A DNA stretch of 64,000 bases. Origin: Psettodes erumei (taxonomy: Eukaryota; Chordata; Actinopteri; Pleuronectiformes; Psettodidae). Each line of letters opens with the position of its first letter. Positions within the stretch are counted from its first letter, which is position 1. The notes beneath the pieces are model-generated. The model was not told the origin of the DNA. It made no database searches and saw only the letters and a list, made by a program, of their open reading frames with translations. The DNA is taken from NCBI GenBank assembly GCA_016785225.1, contig JAFBJZ010000006.1, positions 15,001 to 79,000 of the forward strand. Reading direction: 5' to 3'. The position numbers and the translations under genes are program-made. This document shows positions 27,459 to 63,939 of the stretch, in pieces.

Positions 27459-30400
27459 GCAGGTTTTATTATCCCACCTCGTCCAGATTCTCCCAGGCCT
27501 CGTTGCTCGGGGCGAAGAAGGTGTAGGATCCAGATCCCTCGATCTCGGGCCTCAGCTTGGAGATGTCGGCGTAGTTCTGGGTGGAGGTGGCCTTCACCAG
27601 GCCCAAGGTGCCGTACACGTGGTCGATCGGGGCCACTGAGACAGACAAAAAAAAAAAGACGCGTCTTTCTGGGAACAGATTCGCGGCAGGAGAAGAACTG
27701 ATGGACCGTGTGTTGGGACACAGCGTACCTGCAGGGCAACCACGCATGCCCTCCAGCTTCATGTAACCTGGGCAGCACTCGTACAGCACCATCCTGCAAC
27801 ACACACACACACACACACACATTTCACAGCTGAGTCACCGTTTGGCCTCGTCCTCCCGCGTTCAGCGTTTCCACACGTCAGTCATTACATCCTTAATTAC
27901 CGGGACGGCCCACGTGATCCGGCGACTCGGGTCCAAAGCCTAATGGAAGGGGCGCCGGGGGCGAGCGGCTACCAGCGCAGCATTTACATTTAAGAGCTCG
28001 GCTCCGAAACGATTCATCTGGACTGAGGCTCGGCGCTCGGTTAACCTCAGAAACACCAAGAATCTGGCCCTGAAAAACCCTGAGGAAGCTCACTGTAATT
28101 ACAGCTTTAAGGAAATATTGGTTCACATGAGGAACATTTAACGCTTGTGATGCTCTGAATGGAAACTAACATCTTCTCCTTCTTCTTCTCGTGAAGCTGA
28201 ATTTTATAATCCAGCGAAGAAATCCTCGTGATTTTAGATGAAATTTTTATGCCGCTGGACAAACATGAGAGAAGCAGTGTCCTCATGTTAAACCGAACTG
28301 GACACCGCGGCCCGGGGGGGTTGGGGTTGGTGTTGGGGGGCAGTAAAATTCAAAGTGCAGCTGTGAGATATAAACATGCCTGCGGCGCGTACGTCAGCAG
28401 GCTTCAACATGTCGGAGGCGTCGTATTGTTTCCAGATCCTCGGAGATGTACATTTCACTTCAAATAACCAACAGGTATGCAACAATAAAAGAAAAAAAGA
28501 CCCACAAGACATAAAGAACATGGTGGATGGAGCTATTAGTGGAAACCAGTACCACATGTGTCCAAGCTGCTGGGGGGTGTCCTACAGCGTTACTGTTTTT
28601 ATTGTAGGGAAAGTTTTAACAGGGAAACTGCTCCTCTGTCTCAACACGATTAAAATGATCAGGAATAATAAAAATCCTGTAGAGATGGGTTTGTGTACAC
28701 GCGTGTGAGGAGATTATATCTATATAATCTCCTGAAGCGAGGACACGTCACAGAGGAGAGCTGAAACTCTTCGTTTCATCTGCGGTCGACGTCTCGGACC
28801 CGGGTCCGACCCAAACTCCTCGACAGCTGGATTGGGGCCGAGCGGCGCTGGAAGGTCTGGGATGAGATCACTCCAGCCCCACTGGGCCGGCGTCAGCAGA
28901 ATCCTCGCCGCGCTGCTTTCCCACACGAAGGCACCGGGTCTGGCCGCGGAGACGGAAAAACTTCTGACTCGTCAGCATCTCGACCAAAAGAGCCAGAATC
29001 ACGATAAGTTTGTCAAACACAATTTGGCGTGTGGCGCGAGTCCAGCTCAACCCGTCGCTAATGGGCAGTTTGAGACGAGCGTAATGTTCTCGCTAAACCT
29101 CAGCGGGCGACGTGCATCCGTTTTGATTCCATTCAGAATGAACTTTCTCGCGTGGAGCCTGTTTAAAAAAAAAAAAAAAAGAAAAGAAAGGAGCCTATTC
29201 ATCGTCTGCGCTGCAGCTTATCACGACTTTCTATCAGCGCCACGTTTTCCTGCGAGGCCTCGGGACAGCAGAGAAGCAGGAAGTCATGTGACGTAGCGCA
29301 CTGGAGGGGAACGCCGCTCATTTCCTGTGCAAAACCGACAGTCGGCCATTAATTATTGTTAGCGTGACGGTTGGAAGTCCTGGTACCGGAGCGGGTCCGT
29401 TACCGACTCACGTCAAACATGTGTGTACGTTAATTACTTATGAACTTGTCAGGCCTGGAAGCTCACATGATCGGACGTGAAACCCGTTTAATCGAGGCGT
29501 CATTCAAAACCGCTTATCTTTAATGAACCGAGCGGACAGATGAGAACACGTCGTCCTCCGGTTTTAAAGAAACGCCGTCGTGCATCGGCGTGTAAATCAG
29601 CCCCGAGTCGAACCCCCATTCAAGTAGATGGAATTTCTGGGCCGTTTCCAACATCGCCATTTGCCAGGTGGAGCGAGCGGCGTGAATAACTAATCCTGTT
29701 TAGACTGCGGGGACACGACTCGTAATGCGAGCGCGACGGCACGGCTTCCATCCATGTTTAAAGTCAAAAGTGCTGAGAGAGCTGGAACAGTGAGAGAAAA
29801 GCTGAACGCTTTTCCATTCATGAACGCAGTCACATCCTGGAACCGGCGGTTCACCGCAGCGGGATCCAGCGGCGACCGGGCCCCCGGAGTTACGAGATCC
29901 CGGACTTACGGTTTATGGGATCAACTGGGACCGTCCTCGACGCAAAGACCGCGGCCCATAAATGTGTTTTTCATTCGGAGTGAGATAACAGATGTCTGTC
30001 TCCATAGAAACACCAGAGTTTCCACGAAAATCCGTAAAGAAGACGCGGGACGGCGAGGAAGAAAAGCGAGCGGAGAAACGCGGGCGGGAACGTGAAGCCA
30101 CACTTACGCTTTCTTTCCACAGATGGCCCCCTGGTACCAGTTACGACAAGTGCTGAAGTATTTCTTCTTGGTCCCCATGACCTGCTGGAGCGCGCAGACA
30201 TTGGGTCTGACGGGACGGGATGAGGGATCAATCAGCCATTAATCAATAAATCACAGGAGTCACATTCTGCGGAAACTTATTCACGTGGACGTCGTTGCGA
30301 GACAAACAGAGCAAACTGTCAGATGCGAGTCATTACTGGACATGAGAGCGCAGGGTTCGATCTGATCAATCACAACACGAGATCAAACTGACAAATTGAT

Positions 30401-30640
30401 CAGGAGGATTAAATAAATAACCGATTCCTGTGGGAAAATTAAATTCCACGTAGGGAGACACACAGCGATGCCTGAGGCTCAGACAAAGTAATAATAAAAC
30501 GATAAACATCAGACTCACCCTTCTTTTCTCGCCCTGATGCGACTGTGTGCGACTATTTTGTCGTAGGCTGAGGAGTCGGCCCGGTCCAACCCGCACAGCA
30601 CCAGCAGCAACGCACAGGCGGCCAACAACACCAGCTTCAT
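22231..30640 (-). CDS. postn: Periostin, secreted EMI plus four-FAS1 matricellular protein
   Basis: Periostin is a secreted matrix protein that binds integrins, collagen and tenascin. Coding exons in order: 30640-30519, 30206-30108, 27793-27729, 27635-27478, 27396-27232, 27148-27002, 26887-26746, 26048-25836, 25743-25609, 25060-24912, 24838-24702, 24592-24462, 24392-24262, 24045-23943, 23851-23784, 23708-23663, 23577-23548, 23346-23155, 23080-23033, 22944-22867, 22259-22231. Phases agree throughout, giving 795 residues, close to mammalian isoforms of 750-836. Residues 1-25 form a signal peptide. The EMI domain is at about 40-96 ([32 protein letters not shown]). FAS1 domains span roughly 98-632, with [13 protein letters not shown] ends and the ELYNGQ and NNTMLVN motifs. 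The tail (633-795) has KVTRVV repeats and ends in a basic GSRRRGRE. The last exon is tiny; it was chosen because it keeps phase and resembles the mammalian GSRRRLREG end. Synteny with trpc4 argues against the paralogue tgfbi. Confidence 0.92.
23163..23346 (-). repeat. 39-bp coding tandem repeat in postn
   Basis: One postn exon consists of five tandem units of 13 residues built on KVTRVV followed by a short Pro/Ser or Pro/Thr linker. The copies at 23163-23201 and 23202-23240 are identical base for base; the others have diverged. The units correspond to the repeated TKVVE/TKVKI-type strands of the mammalian periostin tail. Confidence 0.9.
27794..30107 (-). other. Longest postn intron
   Basis: This 2.3-kb intron separates the two EMI-encoding exons. 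Apart from the (CA)11 at its 3' end and an A-run near 29164-29180, I saw no repeat, exon or RNA gene in it. Confidence 0.5.
27799..27821. repeat. (CA)11 at a postn splice acceptor
   Basis: In the transcript sense this is (TG)11 directly before TTGCAG, the acceptor of the third postn coding exon. No ordinary polypyrimidine tract lies between the repeat and the AG. Confidence 0.9.
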
Positions 30641-30704
30641 CCTGGACTTGTGCTCAGCGAACCCCTCCGGACCCAGAGTAGTGGGAGCCGACTCGGAGCG
30701 GGAG

Positions 30705-30712
30705 TTTATATA
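30705..30712 (-). promoter_or_regulatory. postn TATA box
   Basis: The minus strand reads TATATAAA 65 bases upstream of the postn start codon. Transcription would begin about 25-30 bases downstream of it, giving a leader of some 35-40 bases. A tissue-restricted TATA promoter fits periostin. Confidence 0.7.
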
Positions 30713-30720
30713 CCGGGAGT

Positions 30721-30762
30721 CCCCCACCCCCACCCCCACCCACACCACCCCCACCTCCACCT

Positions 30763-30771
<9 letters not shown>
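30721..30771 (-). promoter_or_regulatory. G-quadruplex-prone tract upstream of the postn TATA box
   Basis: On the postn sense strand there are repeated GGGGGT units, then GGGTGT and GGTGGAGG units. Four or more G-tracts of five lie within 30 bases, so the G-quadruplex pattern is met. A (CA)n array at 30766-30800 continues the low-complexity block upstream. Confidence 0.65.
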
Positions 30772-30800
<29 letters not shown>

Positions 30801-30802
<2 letters not shown>

Positions 30803-31509
30803 AGGAGGACGGGAGATCTTCATGCATGCGCAGACCACCCAGAGCCTCTCAGATACTGCACCTCACTACACAAAATCAGCTTCATGTGATGACTGTAAAT
30901 ATAAATATACGTATATATGTACGTCTAAAATACAGATTATTTATGAAGAAGCATTAGGGAGAAAAAAAAGGCATTTGATAAATGTTTTCTCTTCTTTGAC
31001 GTTTGTGTTTCATGCAAATTAACAAAAATAATACACAGATTTTTGATGCATTTCCCCCAAAGACGGTTTCTAATTTAAAACATCACAGATTGTTTAATCT
31101 AACAAATCCACGTCATAACTTCCAGCACAAACTGATGGAGAAATGATAAAAACACCACTTGATTGCACGGCGGTGATTTTCTGTAACACGGTGGAGATTT
31201 CAGGGCCGTGATTGTGCAGACGACGCGTGTTTGTTCAGCTGGCCGACACACTACACACACAAACACACAACAGATGGAGCAGCCGCGATGCAGCGTCCAG
31301 ACCGAGCCCGCCCGTAAAAGTGTCACCGATCTGGACCGCAAACAAAGAGGGATTACATAATCTGGGTCCCGGACCGAGGCCAGGCCAGGGTTTGTCAGAA
31401 TATGTGGTGTGCGCCACCTGCTGGTGGGGCCGAGCACAGACACACTCACTGCTGCTTATCCAGCGTTTTTATAATCACAGGAACAGCTACACAACAATTA
31501 ATGAACATG

Positions 31510-31546
<37 letters not shown>

Positions 31547-32570
31547 CAAATTACAGAAATACTTTAAAATAATTTAACTTTATGCTAATGACTCGTTTTC
31601 TGTCTCCGTGTATAAAAAGTTTATTTTTATTTATTTTATTTATTTATATTTTATTTCCCGCCGATTAACTCTTCTTCCTGGTGCCTTGGCGCCATGTTGA
31701 CGGCGCGCGCGTCGCTTAATTGGGGCGGAGACTACAGGTCCGCCGTAATTAGTTCCGCCTCTGCTCATTAACGCTCCGGGTCGGAACCAAAAACAAAACG
31801 AGCGAACCGAATCCAAGCGGAACAAACGCTGAGTTCGGGATGTTCCGGTGCTGGGTCCAGTTCTAAACCGGTTTTTCCCCAAACTGATCTTAAACTGACA
31901 GCTGTGTGTCCGTGGTAACAAACCTCAGACACAACACGGGAACTAACTGAAAGTGTCTCAGACCCAGTTGTTAAAGGGAATAATAAGCGTTAACGCTTGT
32001 GTTGAATTAACTGCAGCAGCGACTTTAACATGCGTTATTAAATCTCCTGTAGTTCCTGCAAAATAACTCTTTACTACCGAGCAAAATGCCCAGTGACATT
32101 AGTTATAGTCATTATAAGTCTGCCATTTACACACACCTCACTTATTCTATGGCAAATTTACGTTGAACCAGCGAGCAAAAGCACAAAATAATTCAGCGAG
32201 CAAACCTCTTACGGGTTTGATTAGTGGAGCGCTTTGGGAAAACGCTTATGCGTAAAAAAATCTCGACACTGGCTTTTCATCTCTCCAGAAATCCCAAAGA
32301 CTGGAATACATTAAGTTTACAAGCACAGCATTCCAGTGAGCAGCCAATTCCCGAAGCAAAGACTCTCAGGGAGGAATAATGAGCTCGCAGCAGCGATAAA
32401 TAAATACGGCGTGGTGTTACAATCGGTACAGTCTCCACACAAACACACACACAAGACGGATGATGTTATTTTCCGCGACGCATCGCACACTTTGTGTCAC
32501 ACACAAACTGTGCGTCGTGTTGCTCCGTGTAGAACAGACCAGGGACAATTCAAGTAAATTAGCATTCACT
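30801..32570. other. Spacer between postn promoter and trpc4 3' end
   Basis: About 1.8 kb without recognisable coding sequence. It includes a (CA)n run at 31510-31545, a T/A-rich stretch at 31610-31660 and a consensus CTCF motif at 31411-31424. The motif GCGAGCAAA, or a close variant, recurs three times between 32070 and 32205. Confidence 0.5.
31411..31424 (-). promoter_or_regulatory. Perfect CTCF core motif (reverse orientation)
   Basis: The minus strand reads CCAGCAGGTGGCGC, matching CCASYAGRKGGCRS at all 14 positions. It lies between the postn promoter and the trpc4 3' end. Confidence 0.5.
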
Positions 32571-32576
32571 TTTATT
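32571..32576 (-). terminator. trpc4 polyadenylation signal (AATAAA)
   Basis: The minus strand reads AATAAA about 430 bases after the trpc4 stop codon, a suitable distance for the end of the 3' untranslated region. It is the nearest canonical hexamer I noticed downstream of the stop. Confidence 0.5.
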
Positions 32577-32597
32577 TGATTGTCGTCACACGTTTGC

Positions 32598-32604
<7 letters not shown>

Positions 32605-32634
<30 letters not shown>
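32605..32634 (-). repeat. (CTG)10 triplet repeat in the presumed trpc4 3' UTR
   Basis: Ten perfect CAG units on the plus strand are CUG units in the trpc4 transcript. They lie about 30 bases before the candidate polyadenylation signal. Confidence 0.85.
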
Positions 32635-32636
<2 letters not shown>

Positions 32637-33005
32637 CACTGAGGGCCCGTCACGGTTTCATATCTGATGCAGGAACACTGGGGGAGGCTCAGGATTACAT
32701 CGGGTGTAATAAGTAAAATAAAAATAAGGGAGGAAACTCAACTCTTCTTAATGCATCCAAACTAAACACGGTGGTTTTCCTGATTATTTCATCAGGGAGC
32801 TACATTTCTCTCACAAACAGCCGGATACTGTCGGCACATTAAATACAGACAGACAGACGCGTGTACAGGCGGAGATTTGACAGCGAAAGGAGGACGAGGA
32901 CGGGCGGCTGGGTGTCGTCGCTCTTTGGAATCAGTTGCTGACGTTAAAATATTATTCACTGACCTGTGTCACAAGTCCATCGCGTGCAGACGCAGGTTTT
33001 GGTTT

Positions 33006-38661
<5,656 letters not shown>

Positions 38662-39530
38662 GGCTGCTGCGGAATCCCAGCGTGGACAGAAGAAAAAGGG
38701 GCAGATTTCAGATTAAATGTTTAGATTATATTATCCCAAACAAGAATATACACAATATGATCCAGATTAGAATTAGTTTCTGCTGCTAATTTGATGAAAG
38801 GACATGATGAAAACACTCCCCGGTCGCAACGCTCGTCACGCGCACACAGTTTCTGGCACATGACGTAAAGAGACAAGTGAGAAAATAAACAGGCGTAACA
38901 AGAGAGACGGGAACTTTACCCTTGTCCTCCTGTTGCTTTCCTCCACATGAACCGGCGGCTGCGGACGCAGAAGGAGCGGCGGTCACGGAGCGGAGCCGCG
39001 CGGCGGGATCCTCATCCTGTCACTCCAGTCTCCTCTGAAGACGCGTGCGATGCGCGCCCCCCCCTGCCCCCCACCCTCGCTTCTCTGCTCTGTGAGGGGT
39101 GGGGGTGGGGGGGTGGGGGTGGGCCCACTTTGCGACCATATCGTTGACCTGCGCATGTCTGCGTGAAGCGCGCGCGCCCGGACGGACGGGAACGATCGCA
39201 GACCGTGCGCAAAGTGCGCGCAAACGCATCTCCGGCCGCCGCCGCCGCCGCCGCGCCCCTTCAGCGGCACAGAAACAAAACAAACACCGGTTATCACAGT
39301 TCATGATCACAAAGTAACGACAAAAGTAACGTCGTTACTCTCTCTCTCTCTCAGTACTCTCAGGAAGCCCGGGTCTCGCTCGGCTCTCCTTGGCACACTG
39401 CGTAACTCACGCGTTTCTTCTGAGTCGTGGATGCGGGAACCGGAACAGGAAGAAAACGTGAGGACGAAACGGCGAACGAGCGCGGCAAGACGGCTGGTTT
39501 ATAAACTATGAGCCGACCGGGCGCGCGGGA
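38662..39530 (-). promoter_or_regulatory. trpc4 5' leader and CpG-rich promoter region
   Basis: The start-codon exon begins at a tandem acceptor (GCAGCAG) at 38664-38669, after a pyrimidine-rich tract. A probable non-coding exon ends at 38920 (AAGG then GTAAAG donor) inside CG-rich sequence reaching 39500, with a (GCC)n run at 39236-39258 and a G-run cluster at 39096-39123. If this exon is used, an ATG near 38947 opens a short upstream frame overlapping the main start. The transcription start was not determined. Confidence 0.45.
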
Positions 39531-39891
39531 AACAGGTGAGGTGGGCGTGACTAGTCAGGTGACCAGGAAGTGAGACACAGGTGTGTGGAGACAGGGAGGA
39601 AAGTGCGGGGACGCCTGGTGGACGGAAGGGGAGCTGCAGACGACTGATGACGATGATGTTACACACAGCAGGACCGTGATACAACAACACACAGTTCACA
39701 CACACACAACAGGAAACACTGTGCAGACTGGAGTCAGGTGAGAGGAGGAGGAGGAGGAGGAGGATGAAGGCTCCAGATAAATGTGCCATCAGGGAACTTC
39801 CACCGAGTGTCAGATCCACCATGTGACGCTCGCTGGGAACATTAACCTCACTGTGTGGAGAAGAGAGCATGAAAACACACATGATGTACTG

Positions 39892-39963
39892 ACACACACA
39901 CACACACACGATGCACTGAGACAGACACACACACACACACACACACACGATGCACTGAGACAG

Positions 39964-40009
<46 letters not shown>

Positions 40010-40041
40010 GGCAGACAGACATACACACACACACACACACT
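39892..40041. repeat. Compound (CA)n array with a repeated interruption
   Basis: CA runs are separated by two copies of GATGCACTGAGACAGACA and a variant, so the array has a higher-order unit of roughly 50 bases. Confidence 0.85.
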
Positions 40042-40116
40042 CCCTCGGCCCCTCTGTTCTGTTCTGTCGGGTTCAGAAGATAAAACAAAGTGTTCCTCCT
40101 TTTCTTGTCAGTCACA

Positions 40117-40161
<45 letters not shown>

Positions 40162-40454
40162 TGTGTGATTTTGTCAGTGTGTGTGTGAGAGGACACTGTG
40201 TGATGAGATAAACTTCCCTCCCCTGAGTCAACAGAGTTTCTCACTTCCAGGACTTGCGGTCATTATTGTAAGACGTCTGCAAAGCATTCTGGGACTTTGT
40301 GCAACACAATTACACCAGCGTGTGTGTTACCGTGAGCAAACACAACGTTTGTCTGGACGTTCACACACATTGTGTTGTGTTTGTCAAACGACTGATGAGT
40401 TCAGACTGAGTCAACTTCAGTCCTGACTCAGTGGATTGTGACATGACTCATCTG

Positions 40455-40974
<520 letters not shown>

Positions 40975-41613
40975 TGTCTGTCTGTATTTAATCCAGGTGT
41001 TTGCTGCTGATTGAGCAGTAAAGCTTTGCAGAGGTTCAGTGAGTTCTGGAAGAATCCGGTCCGGCTCTTTGTCAGTTTCCTGGCGCTCGGCTGCAGAACC
41101 GGTCCGGCGCCCGGTCCGGCTCTGAGCCGGGTTTCAGGCCCGCTTCTAAAAATGAACTGTGATGTAATCGTCCAGCTGGCAGCAGAAACTCAGAGTGATT
41201 AGACCAGGTCTTGAACTGATTAGAGCTGCCAGAGACAACGCAGATGTAACACACGTTCCAGGTAGCGTTGTGTAGTGACGGTCGCACAATCAGGACCTGC
41301 AACATAGAGCTGACACACACACACACACACACACACGACATCGTACACCTTCACGCAGCATCCCGTGGCTTTAATTGTGTTTGTATCTGTATCCGTCACA
41401 TGACGTGAAGCGCAGCGTAGCATCGTATCGTGTGTTGTGATGCGTGTATTGTGTGTATTAGAGTTGTGCGTCGCTGCGGGGAAATGTGTCTGTGTGTGTT
41501 ACGTGCGGAGAGGTGATGATGTGCGCGGGTTACAGGTTGTGTTTACATCTGTCTACAACCTCCCCCGGTGTGTGTGTGCTGGTGCTTATTAGAGCTGTCA
41601 GCGAGGAGGATGT

Positions 41614-41651
<38 letters not shown>

Positions 41652-41818
41652 AGCCGGGCGTTAGCGGGTCTCGGTGCTGAACCTCACATCCATCACGGAG
41701 CACGAAGTGCAGCTTGTTACAACACTTAACTCCGACAGATGACAGCTGACTTTGGCGACTTGGGGCTAATGGAAAGATTAAGTCAATTACAGCTTGAGGG
41801 GTGTGTGTGTGTGTGTGT

Positions 41819-41874
<56 letters not shown>

Positions 41875-42690
41875 GTAAATATTTGAGACATTCCCCAGTA
41901 AACTGGAACAATAGGCACCACACAGACGCTCTGTGCCGGGACATGTCGTGGTGTACGAGCGAGGCGCGTTGTTGTCGACACATGTGCCGCGTGTGCGACC
42001 GCCGTCATCGTTTCTCCTCTGGCGGCGGCGGTGGCGGCGCTTTCCTGACCTCGTCCTTTTTTAGCGTTTGTGGACGTTTTCTAAGAATCTAATCACAGTC
42101 AGTTTCCTCCCAGCGGTCCCGGGTTCAGCCCGGTGCCGCTCGGCTCTCATCAGGAGGGGCGGAGCCTGCGGGGGGTCCGGCGCAAATCCCATTAAACGGC
42201 GTGACCTTTGACCCGCAGGTGACCGCGCCTCCGCAGGAAGCCGCCGAGCAGGAGGTTTTAATAACGTCAGGGGACGCGGCCCTCAGTCACGGATGAGCGG
42301 TCCGTCGGGTGGGTCGGAACATAATGAAGGCGGGTCGGACCGGCGCCGCGACAACTGCGTGTGCGCGGTTTGAGGTTTTTGGTCGCAGCATCAAACGTCG
42401 CGCTTCGTTAAAATCTCAGCGCAACACGGAGTCCTAACGAGACGCCGAGCAGAACCTTTGATTCGGCACCGAGCGAGATCGTTTCTCTGAAGTGTTTGAG
42501 TTTTTAATCTCACACTCGCCAGATTGTTTTTCACTGTTATTCTAATTAAAATGTACAGATTACGATCAGATTACGATCAGATTTATATGGATTATGTCAC
42601 TGTACGTAGACGCTGTCGCAGACTGTGAAGTCTGAGCTTGGAGTCTGAGTTTGTTTGTTTTCTTAGTTCACTGGTAAACTCCAGCAAATT

Positions 42691-43191
<501 letters not shown>

Positions 43192-43631
43192 GTGCCTGTT
43201 CTCGGAGCGATGAACCTCTTTGTTGTGCGTGCTGTAAATAAACCGACCCTGGTGTGATTGTTCTGGCCGCGCAGACAGAGAACGTGATCAAAGGTGACGC
43301 GGGACAGGAAGATGGATTCGGTTTCGGGGGGGAGGACTTCGGAGCGTCACCAGAATCGTTCCTGACGTAATGAACTAAAACGGGATTAATGAGATCGGCC
43401 GGGCCGCGGCGTCTCCGGGGAGCGACCGCCGGCGCAAATAGACCCGTTAAGTCTGGGCGGGCGCGAGAACCGAGCCACGTTAGCGTCGCGGGGACGAACA
43501 GCCGGTACGGAGCGACGGCGAGGACGTGGCTCATGGAGTCTGAAGTTACGTTTCTTCTTCGTTGGTTTGATTAACACGGGAACGATCGGAGCAGCAGAAA
43601 CACATGAAGGAAGACAACGTGCAGAGTCTGC

Positions 43632-43925
43632 ATCCATGGATGGAGGAAGGGATGGAGGGATGATGGAGGGATGGATGGATGGATGTATGGATGGAGGGAT
43701 GGATGGATGGATGATGGAGGGATGGATGGATGTATGGATGGAGGGATGGAGGGATTGATGGACAGATGGACGGATGGATGAATGGATGGATGGATGGATG
43801 GATGGATGGAGGGATGGAGGGATGGATGGATGGATGTATGGATGGAGGGATGGAGGGATGGATGGATGGATGGATGGATGATAGATGGATGGATGAACAG
43901 ATGGACGGATGGATGGAGAGATGGA
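43632..43925. repeat. (GGAT)n tetranucleotide array
   Basis: Imperfect ATGG/GGAT units with AGGG and ACGG variants over nearly 300 bases. Longer units such as GGATGGATGTATGGATGGAG recur several times. Confidence 0.93.
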
Positions 43926-44700
43926 GAGATGATCCTATTAACACAACTCCACTAACAAACAGTGTGACCTGTTGGTGACGACCAATCAGCGCAGATATTT
44001 CAGATTAAGATGCAGCTCATGGAAATATTTTTCTTGAAATCTGAAGCGCGGGACGAACGGGGCTCGGCGGCGCCGTGCGGAGCAAAGCCCGACGTGAAGG
44101 AGCGACCCGGACTCGCGTGCCGGACTCGCTCGGATGAACATTTGTAAGCGGAGCGACGTCTCCGTCCTCCCCGGCGCCGCATGACTCGCCGCCCGGCCCC
44201 GCCTCCTCCGCAGACGGACAGCTCCATGTCCCGCCGGTCGTTTACAATAAATGTGACGTGAAGGTGATGTGACAGAATATCATCAAACTTCTCCTCGTCT
44301 GAAAAATAAGCCCGAAGGTTCGAGTATGATTCAATTCCCCCGCTGTCAGAAACCGCGATTCATCTCCTCTTTCATTTTCTGGTGTAACCGGGAGCTGTCA
44401 GGACCCGCGGGCCTCGCCTCGCCGTTCGCTCGCCCGCGTTTATAATTGGACGCTGTCAGCGGCGTCCGGCGCCGTTTGTTGTGGCAGCTCCCGCGTGCTG
44501 ACTTCAACGCATGCCGGCTGCGAGGCGGTTTGTGTGTCGTTAGTGTGAGACTGTAGGAAGGCGCAGACACAAACGGGGCGCCCGTGGGCCCGTGCGTGGA
44601 ATGAAAGTCATCCTGGGGGGGCAGAGGTATGTGTGTACATGTGATGTGTACACAAGCTGTGAGTACAACACAGTACAACAGCTGCGTACGGCGAATACCA

Positions 44701-45623
44701 CGGCGGTTTCACACGGCTCCGTCTGCGGCTCTGACGGGCAGTAAATCAAACGCGCTCTTAACAAGCGCGCCCGGCGTCTCGCTGGGCGTCCTCCTCGCCG
44801 GGCCGGATCGTGACCGGGCTTGTCGCTCCGACACCTGGAGCACCTGTGCGATGACAGACACGTGGCAGGAAACAGGAAGGCGTCTGTGTAAACATCCTGC
44901 AGGGGGGGGGGGACGTGTTGGGTTCCGACCCGCAGTTCGTGACACTCAACCATCATCGAGCAAGTGCAGTGACCTCGCTCCGTGACGTCAGCTGGCACGG
45001 CACAGACCGGATAGGGCAACAGCGCGTCTCACTTTTCCACCGGGGGAAAAGAGGAGGTGGGGAGCGCGTGTGCGCGCAGAGCATCCTCCCTCATCAGCAG
45101 CGCGCACCACGAGGGGGAGACAGAGTCTTTCTCCGCGGAGTGAAGACTCCTCCGGCTGCTCCCCCCGCTCCGTCGCAGACAGCGCGGACCGACCGGAGAG
45201 CTCCGGGCACGGGGACATCAGCCTCGCTCCCGTCCCCGGTGCTCCCGCGGACCGCGCGTAAAGCGAACGCCGCCTTATTCTCTCCTCTGCCTCCTCCAGC
45301 CCGAGGAGGTCCAGCCCACGCGGAATCGCTGTTTCTGGCCGGAATGACACGGGCCACGGCCACTGAGAAGCGCACAAACGCATTCCTGCGCAGCTCTCGT
45401 CCAATGGGCGGAGAGCAGGGGCGTCACTCTCCGTACTCCAACAAAGCCGGAGTATGAAGTTTCGGCTCTCAGCGTACGGCCGCTGAGAGGGATGGTGCAC
45501 CTCCGTGCACACAGGCGCGTCTCACCGTCCAACTCCGCGCGGATCCTCCCGCAACTTTAACCGCAGCGCTCCGTCGGCGCGCGCAAAGTTCGACCCGTCT
45601 CCTCCGCGGCTCCGCATCCGCAA
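44701..45623 (+). promoter_or_regulatory. frem2 promoter and 5' leader
   Basis: This CG-rich stretch precedes the frem2 start codon. A CCAAT box fused to a GC-rich element (CCAATGGGCGG) lies at 45401-45411, about 220 bp upstream of the ATG. No TATA box was identified. The transcription start is inferred to fall between 45411 and 45623. Confidence 0.45.

Positions 45624-63939
<18,316 letters not shown>

Noticed and set aside
43546..43944. Ser-Ile-His-Pro repeat frame resembling an antifreeze or low-complexity protein
   Set aside because: It is the translated GGAT tetranucleotide array on the minus strand.
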